Shown piece by piece: positions 5,968 through 9,961 of a stretch of DNA of 9,961 nucleotides (positions within the stretch are counted from its first letter, which is position 1; the number at the start of each line of letters is the position of its first letter). The DNA lies in the NCBI GenBank assembly GCA_040905505.1, contig JBBDRL010000029.1, positions 1-9,961 on the forward strand. Reading direction: 5' to 3'. Both the position numbers and the translations under genes were made by a program. The DNA is from WHSP01 sp040905505. GTDB taxonomy: Bacteria > Gemmatimonadota > Gemmatimonadetes > Longimicrobiales > Longimicrobiaceae. Under the pieces are notes generated by a model. That model saw only the letters and a list, made by a program, of their open reading frames with translations, was not told the origin of the DNA and made no database searches.

Positions 5968-7386
5968 ATGCAGAGCGAGCGAGCATTCAGGATAGAGAAG
6001 GATTCACTCGGCGAGATGCGCGTTCCGGCGGATGCGCTCTATGCGGCGCAGACCCAGCGCGCAGTCGAGAACTTTCCGATCAGCGGAGTTCGTTTCCCGC
6101 GCCGCTTCATCGCGGCCCTGGGCTACATCAAGAAGGCCGCCGCGCAGGCGAACGTGGAGCTGGAGCAGCTCGACGCCACCATCGGCGAGGCGATCGCGCG
6201 CGCCGCCGACGAGGTGATCGAGGGCCGTTGGGACGATCAATTCGTACTCGACGTATTTCAGACGGGCAGTGGCACGTCCAGCAACATGAACGCGAACGAG
6301 GTGATCGCGAGCAGGGCGGGGCAGCTCCTGCGAGAGGGCGGCGGGGAAGGGCAGGTCCATCCCAACGATCACGTCAACATGGCCCAGTCCTCGAACGATG
6401 TGATTCCGACGGCGATTCACCTCTCGGCCCGCATCGCCATTCAGGAAGACCTCGTGCCCTCACTCAAACGGTTGGAGGACGCGCTGAACGCGAAGTCCGC
6501 CGAGTTCGACGATGTCGTCAAGAGTGGGCGGACGCACCTGATGGATGCCACGCCCGTGCGGCTCGGGCAGGAATTCGGCGGCTATGCCGCCCAGATGGCC
6601 GGATGCGTGCGCCGGCTCGGGACCGCGGGCGACGAGCTCTCGGAGCTCGCGCTGGGCGGTACGGCAGTCGGAACCGGGACCAATCGGCTCCCGGATTTCC
6701 CGAACCGCGCCATCGCCCGCATCAACGAGATGACCGCTCTCGAGTTCCGGGAAGCCGCGAATCATTTCGAGGCTCAGGGCGCCAAGGACGCGCTCGTCTT
6801 CGCTTCGGGGGCACTGAACGCGCTGGCGGTCGCCCTCCTGAAGATCTCGAACGACATCCGATGGCTCTCCAGTGGTCCGACTTCGGGCCTGGCGGAGATC
6901 AACCTTCCGGCGATTCAGCCGGGTAGTTCGATCATGCCGGGAAAGGTGAATCCGGTCATGAGCGAGGCGCTGATGATGGTCTGTGCTCAGGTCATGGGAA
7001 ACCATGTGACCGTCACGGTCGGCGGCCAGCATGGCAATTTCGAGCTGAACGTGATGATGCCGGTGATGGCCAGCAACTTTCTCCAATCCGTCGACATTCT
7101 CTCCCGCGGCTGCGACGCGTTCCGTACCCGCGCCGTAGAGGGGATCACGGCCAACCGCGACCGCTGTCGGGAGCTCCTCGAGAAGAACCCGTCCATCGCC
7201 ACAGCCCTGAATGCATACATCGGTTACGACGAGGCATCCTCGGTGGCCAAGGAAGCGGCGAAGAACTTCGAGTCCGTACGGGATGTGGTGAAGCGGCGCG
7301 GTCTGCTGTCCGACGAGCAGCTCGATGAGGTGCTGAATGTCCGGGAGATGACGGAGCCGGGGATACCGGGCAGGCGAGACGGCTGA
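5968..7386 (+). CDS. fumC: Class II fumarate hydratase
   Basis: Fumarase C reversibly hydrates fumarate to L-malate in the TCA cycle, as an iron-free cytoplasmic homotetramer. The 472 residues match the family (E. coli 467). Conserved blocks appear in order: TGSGTSSNMNANEV (99-112), NDHVNMAQSSNDVIPTAIH (133-151), SGRTHLMDATPVRLGQE (186-202) and the signature GSSIMPGKVNPV (319-330). H190 is the catalytic-site His (E. coli H188), and S320/S321 lie on the flexible SS loop. THLMDATP, where aspartate ammonia-lyases have TQLQDAVP-like sequence, and the C-terminal MTEPG favour fumarase. The start is firmly set by GAGG 7 bases upstream. The lipid kinase gene begins 22 bases after the stop, so the pair is probably one transcript. 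Confidence 0.95.
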   Translation: MQSERAFRIEKDSLGEMRVPADALYAAQTQRAVENFPISGVRFPRRFIAALGYIKKAAAQANVELEQLDATIGEAIARAADEVIEGRWDDQFVLDVFQTGSGTSSNMNANEVIASRAGQLLREGGGEGQVHPNDHVNMAQSSNDVIPTAIHLSARIAIQEDLVPSLKRLEDALNAKSAEFDDVVKSGRTHLMDATPVRLGQEFGGYAAQMAGCVRRLGTAGDELSELALGGTAVGTGTNRLPDFPNRAIARINEMTALEFREAANHFEAQGAKDALVFASGALNALAVALLKISNDIRWLSSGPTSGLAEINLPAIQPGSSIMPGKVNPVMSEALMMVCAQVMGNHVTVTVGGQHGNFELNVMMPVMASNFLQSVDILSRGCDAFRTRAVEGITANRDRCRELLEKNPSIATALNAYIGYDEASSVAKEAAKNFESVRDVVKRRGLLSDEQLDEVLNVREMTEPGIPGRRDG

Positions 7387-7408
7387 CATAGATCACGCCA
7401 CGCGGCCC

Positions 7409-8341
7409 ATGCGCTCGTACTTCGTCATCTTCAACGGCACGGCCGGTCGCGGTCGGGCCGCGAGGTCGCAGACGAAGGTCGAGCAGGCCTTCCAGGCGGC
7501 GGGCGTGGAATGCGAGCTCGTTGCCACGGACGGGCGTGGACACGCCGAGGAGTTGGCTTACGCAGCGGTTCGCGACGGCTGGCCCGCAGTCGTCGCTGTC
7601 GGCGGAGACGGGATTGTCCACGAGGTTGCCAACGGTCTCATGCGCGGCGTCAGCGGGGCTGACGCGCCCACGGTTCCTCTTGGAATCATCGCCGTCGGTA
7701 GCGGCAACGACTTCGTCAAGATGCTGGGCACGCCCGTTCACCAGCCCGAAGCAGCGGTCCGGCGAATCGTTGCGGCGGATCCGCGAGGTATCGACATCGG
7801 CCGGGTGACGGCCCACGATAGCGGGGGGGGACCCGAGGGCGTCTGGTACTTCACAAACGGGGTGGGAGTGGGCTTCGATGCGCAGGTCGCTGCGCACGCG
7901 CGCCGCGTTCAGCACCTGAGAGGCGCGGCGATCTACGGCTGGGCGATCGTGAAGACGCTCAAGGAACTGCGCTCACCGAGCATCCAGATCATCGTCGATG
8001 GCCGTGAGGTCGCCCACGAACGTCTCCTGCTGACGACCGTCAGCAACGGCCCGTGTCATGGGGGAAGCTTCTGGTTATGTCCCGGCGCCAGTCTCGATGA
8101 CGGTATGCTGGACGTGTTGACCGCGAAGGCTCGCAGCCTTCCCGCAGTCCTCAACCTTCTGCCGCGTGTCGTGTTCGGGAAGCACCTCGGACAGTGGGGC
8201 GTCCAACTGCATCGCGGAGCGAAGGTCGTGGTTCGCAGCGATGCGCGGCTTCCGATCCACGCCGATGGTGAGATCGTCGCGGAGTGGGTCCGTGAGCTGG
8301 AGATCGAGGTGTTGCCGGGGCGACTGACGGTTCTGGCGTGA
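7409..8341 (+). CDS. Diacylglycerol kinase family lipid kinase
   Basis: Members of this DagK/YegS/DgkB family phosphorylate diacylglycerol or related lipids with ATP at the inner membrane face. The 310-residue length is typical. The N-terminus FVIFNGTAGRGRA (5-17) is the usual NP-like nucleotide loop. GGDGIVHEVANGL (65-77) is the catalytic glycine motif, and VGSGNDF (96-102) matches the GTGND motif with Ser for Thr. NGVGVGFDAQV (150-160), DDGMLDV (230-236) and HADGE (285-289) mark the C-terminal domain with its metal and catalytic acidic residues. A run of eight G at 7823-7830 encodes G139-G141 in a linker. No SD precedes the ATG, which is 22 bases past fumC, so coupling is likely. Lipid substrate is not determinable. 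Confidence 0.9.
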   Translation: MRSYFVIFNGTAGRGRAARSQTKVEQAFQAAGVECELVATDGRGHAEELAYAAVRDGWPAVVAVGGDGIVHEVANGLMRGVSGADAPTVPLGIIAVGSGNDFVKMLGTPVHQPEAAVRRIVAADPRGIDIGRVTAHDSGGGPEGVWYFTNGVGVGFDAQVAAHARRVQHLRGAAIYGWAIVKTLKELRSPSIQIIVDGREVAHERLLLTTVSNGPCHGGSFWLCPGASLDDGMLDVLTAKARSLPAVLNLLPRVVFGKHLGQWGVQLHRGAKVVVRSDARLPIHADGEIVAEWVRELEIEVLPGRLTVLA

Positions 8342-8411
8342 GAGTCGACAGTCTACAGCTGGCGCCAGGCTCTACGTTATTGCGGCGTGCCGGGGAACCG
8401 CGGGGGCGCGA
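8342..8411. other. Convergent intergenic gap with a 10-bp palindrome
   Basis: These 70 bp separate the lipid kinase and lpdA, which converge here. The perfect palindrome CTGGCGCCAG (8359-8368) is the only clear symmetric element. It has no room for a loop at full pairing and is not followed by a T-run, so a bidirectional terminator is possible but not shown. Confidence 0.3.
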
Positions 8412-9803
8412 TCAGAAGTGGATCGCGCGCCCGCCGACCGCGAGGGCCGCTTCCTTGATCGCCTCGGGGAGCGTCGGGTGTGCGTGAACGGAGCGCGCGA
8501 TGTCCTCGGCTGAAGCTTCGAACTCCATGGCGAGAGCGGCCTCTGCGATGAGGTCGGAAGCGCGCGGGCCGAAGATGTGGACACCGAGCACCCGGTCGGT
8601 AACGGCGTCGGCGATGATCTTCACGAACCCGTCGGCTTCTCCCATCGCCTTGGCCCGCCCGTTCGCCGCCCACGGGAACTTGCCGACCCGGGCCTCGAGC
8701 CCCGCTTCCCGTAGCTCCTCCTCCGAGCGCCCGACAGAGGCGATCTCCGGCCAGGTGTAGACGACGTTGGCGACGGCGTCGTAGTTGACATGTCCGTGCT
8801 TGCCGGCCATGAACTCGACGGCAGCGATTCCTTCCTCCTCCGCCTTGTGGGCCAGCATGCGGCCGCCGATCGCGTCGCCGACCGCGTAGACATTGCCCAC
8901 GCCCGTATGGTATCGCTCGTCGACCTGAACCACCCCACGCTCGAGCGAGATGCCGACGTCCTCGAAACCCATGCCCTCCGTGTAAGCTCGGCGACCGACC
9001 GCGACGAGGAGGTAGTCCGCCTCGATGGGGTCGGCGCCTTCCATCGAGACCGTCACCTTGTCGCCCTTTCGATCGGCACCGGTCACCTTCGTTCCCGTAC
9101 GAATGTCGAAACCCTGCTTGGCGAAGGTGCGCGCCGCCTGCTTGACCACCTCGCCGTCCATTCCGGGCAGAATGGAGGGCATCGCCTCGAGGACCGTGAC
9201 CTTTGCGCCGAGGCGCAGCCACACGCTTCCCAGCTCCAGACCGATCACCCCGCCACCCACCACCACCAGATGCTTCGGCACTTCCGGAATGGAGAGGGCA
9301 CCTGTCGAATCGATGATCCGCTCGCCATCGAACGGGAGAAACGGTAGTTCGATGGGTACGGAGCCCGGGGCGAGGAGCACGCTTTTCGCGCGGATCGTGC
9401 GGGCGCCGTCGCTGCCCTCCACCTCGACCGTGTTCGCCGAAGTCAGGCGCCCGAAGCCGCGGACCCACTCGATCTTGTTCTTCTTGAACAGGCCGGCCAC
9501 TCCCCGGGTCAGCCCGGTGACCACGTCGTCTTTCCGGCGCAGCATGGTGCCGACGTCAACGGAAACGCCCTCGGCCTCGAAGCCATGCAGCCCCGCCTTG
9601 TGTACCATCTGGTCGTACAGCTCCGACGAGTCGAGCAGCGCCTTCGAGGGGATGCACCCGACTCGCAAACAGGTGCCCCCGAGGGCGTCCTCCTTCTCCA
9701 CGCAGGCGACCCGCATGCCGAGTTGGGCCCCTCGGATCGCCCCGACGTAGCCACCCGGCCCAGCGCCGAGAACGACCAGGTCGAACTCGTTCGTCTCACT
9801 CAT
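8412..9803 (-). CDS. lpdA: Dihydrolipoyl dehydrogenase (E3)
   Basis: The flavoprotein re-oxidises protein-bound dihydrolipoamide with NAD+ as the E3 subunit of pyruvate, 2-oxoglutarate or branched-chain dehydrogenases, or of glycine cleavage. It has 463 residues, normal length. The FAD motif GAGPGG is at 13-18, and the redox disulfide C45/C50 lies in GGTCLRVGCIPSK. The NAD-binding GGGVIG is at 183-188, followed by an acidic residue E206 (VLEAMPSILPG). The second FAD motif is VYAVGDAIGG (305-314), and the dimer-interface active base H442 and E447 sit in HAHPTLPE. No N-terminal lipoyl domain is present. HAHPTLPE supports E3 rather than mercuric or glutathione reductase. AGGGAGA (minus strand, 9817-9811) gives a good SD. 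No E1/E2 genes are in view, so the host complex is unknown. Confidence 0.95.
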   Translation of the reverse strand: MSETNEFDLVVLGAGPGGYVGAIRGAQLGMRVACVEKEDALGGTCLRVGCIPSKALLDSSELYDQMVHKAGLHGFEAEGVSVDVGTMLRRKDDVVTGLTRGVAGLFKKNKIEWVRGFGRLTSANTVEVEGSDGARTIRAKSVLLAPGSVPIELPFLPFDGERIIDSTGALSIPEVPKHLVVVGGGVIGLELGSVWLRLGAKVTVLEAMPSILPGMDGEVVKQAARTFAKQGFDIRTGTKVTGADRKGDKVTVSMEGADPIEADYLLVAVGRRAYTEGMGFEDVGISLERGVVQVDERYHTGVGNVYAVGDAIGGRMLAHKAEEEGIAAVEFMAGKHGHVNYDAVANVVYTWPEIASVGRSEEELREAGLEARVGKFPWAANGRAKAMGEADGFVKIIADAVTDRVLGVHIFGPRASDLIAEAALAMEFEASAEDIARSVHAHPTLPEAIKEAALAVGGRAIHF

Positions 9804-9810
9804 TCCGGTT

Positions 9811-9817
9811 TCTCCCT
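9811..9817 (-). promoter_or_regulatory. lpdA: Ribosome binding site of lpdA
   Basis: On the minus strand AGGGAGA ends 7 bases before the ATG at 9803. It fixes the start, which places the first Rossmann strand (FDLVVLGAG) at residue 7 as usual for this family. Confidence 0.6.
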
Positions 9818-9835
9818 ACCGACTGTATCCTCGCA

Positions 9836-9858
9836 GTGGTCATCCGATCGATGGCCAC
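9836..9858. promoter_or_regulatory. Imperfect dyad upstream of lpdA, possible operator
   Basis: GTGGTCATC (9836-9844) and GATGGCCAC (9850-9858) are complementary at 8 of 9 positions across a 5-base spacer. The site lies about 33-55 bases before the lpdA start, where a promoter or operator would be expected. A regulator binding here is inference; no good -35/-10 pair was found beside it. Confidence 0.3.
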
Positions 9859-9889
9859 CAGTACTCCGCGGCGCTACACGAAGCCGTCT

Positions 9890-9961
9890 CGTCACACCCA
9901 AGTCACCCCCGCCACATCCAAGTCATCCCCGCCACATCCAAGTCATCCCCGCCACATCCAA
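9890..9961. repeat. 20-bp tandem repeat at the window end
   Basis: Three consecutive units with period 20 (9901-9920, 9921-9940, 9941-9960) read AGTCAYCCCCGCCACATCCA; the first has C where the other two have T. A shortened relic, CGTCACACCCA, precedes them at 9890-9900. The array continues to the last base, so its length is unknown. Units abut with no spacers, so it is not a CRISPR. It lies about 90-160 bases upstream of lpdA and no gene crosses it convincingly. Confidence 0.9.

Noticed and set aside
6460..7389. Long antisense open frame opposite fumC
   Set aside because: GC-rich antisense shadow with His/Arg-rich composition; fumC is intact on the other strand.
8359..8368. Intrinsic terminator between the lipid kinase and lpdA
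   Set aside because: Palindrome CTGGCGCCAG leaves no loop at full pairing and lacks a U-tract.
8377..9468. Long minus-strand open frame of 363 codons inside lpdA
   Set aside because: It is a shifted frame of lpdA, very rich in Gly and Arg, while lpdA has every family motif in its own frame.
9890..9961. CRISPR array
   Set aside because: Units are directly adjacent with period 20 and no unique spacers; no cas genes nearby.

Overview
The window is GC-rich throughout and densely coded, with genes on both strands. It looks like an ordinary chromosomal segment of a Gram-negative, high-GC bacterium. Two predicted lipoproteins, an exported P1-family peptidase and a GmhA-type sedoheptulose-7-phosphate isomerase (ADP-heptose/LPS pathway) point to a diderm. 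The gene mix would fit a Gemmatimonadota- or Acidobacteriota-like lineage, but that placement is an impression and not something the sequence proves. No integrase, transposase, phage gene, tRNA, rRNA or CRISPR array was seen.

Layout. (1) 1-120: a 7-bp tandem array with a two-unit copy in inverted orientation, just beyond the 3' end of the first operon. (2) 2407 down to 126, minus strand: a tight three-gene operon of exported DmpA/BapA-like P1 peptidase, GmhA-like isomerase and an unrecognised lipoprotein. (3) 2433-3440, plus strand: a predicted beta-propeller lipoprotein, divergent from the peptidase across only 25 bp. (4) 3603-3427, minus strand: a 58-residue two-helix membrane protein, overlapping the propeller gene tail to tail. 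(5) 3769-5852, plus strand: nicotinamidase-like cysteine hydrolase, SDR oxidoreductase, and a stand-alone HAD phosphatase resembling the polynucleotide kinase-phosphatase domain. (6) 5968-8341, plus strand: class II fumarase (fumC) followed 22 bp later by a diacylglycerol-kinase-family lipid kinase. (7) 9803-8412, minus strand: dihydrolipoyl dehydrogenase (lpdA), convergent with the kinase. (8) 9890-9961: a 20-bp tandem repeat running off the window end.

How the genes relate. The leftward operon and the propeller gene form an envelope-directed block: periplasmic peptidase, heptose precursor enzyme and two lipoproteins. The right half is metabolic housekeeping: NAD-related hydrolase, SDR reductase, TCA-cycle fumarase, lipid kinase, and the E3 subunit of 2-oxoacid dehydrogenases. 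These right-half genes look like neighbours and not one pathway. No clear undescribed system is evident. The items most worth a second look are the small membrane protein, the inverted heptamer repeats, the stand-alone Pnkp-like phosphatase and the peptidase-gmhA-lipoprotein operon. Both window edges lie in tandem repeats, which would fit an assembly contig broken at repeats.
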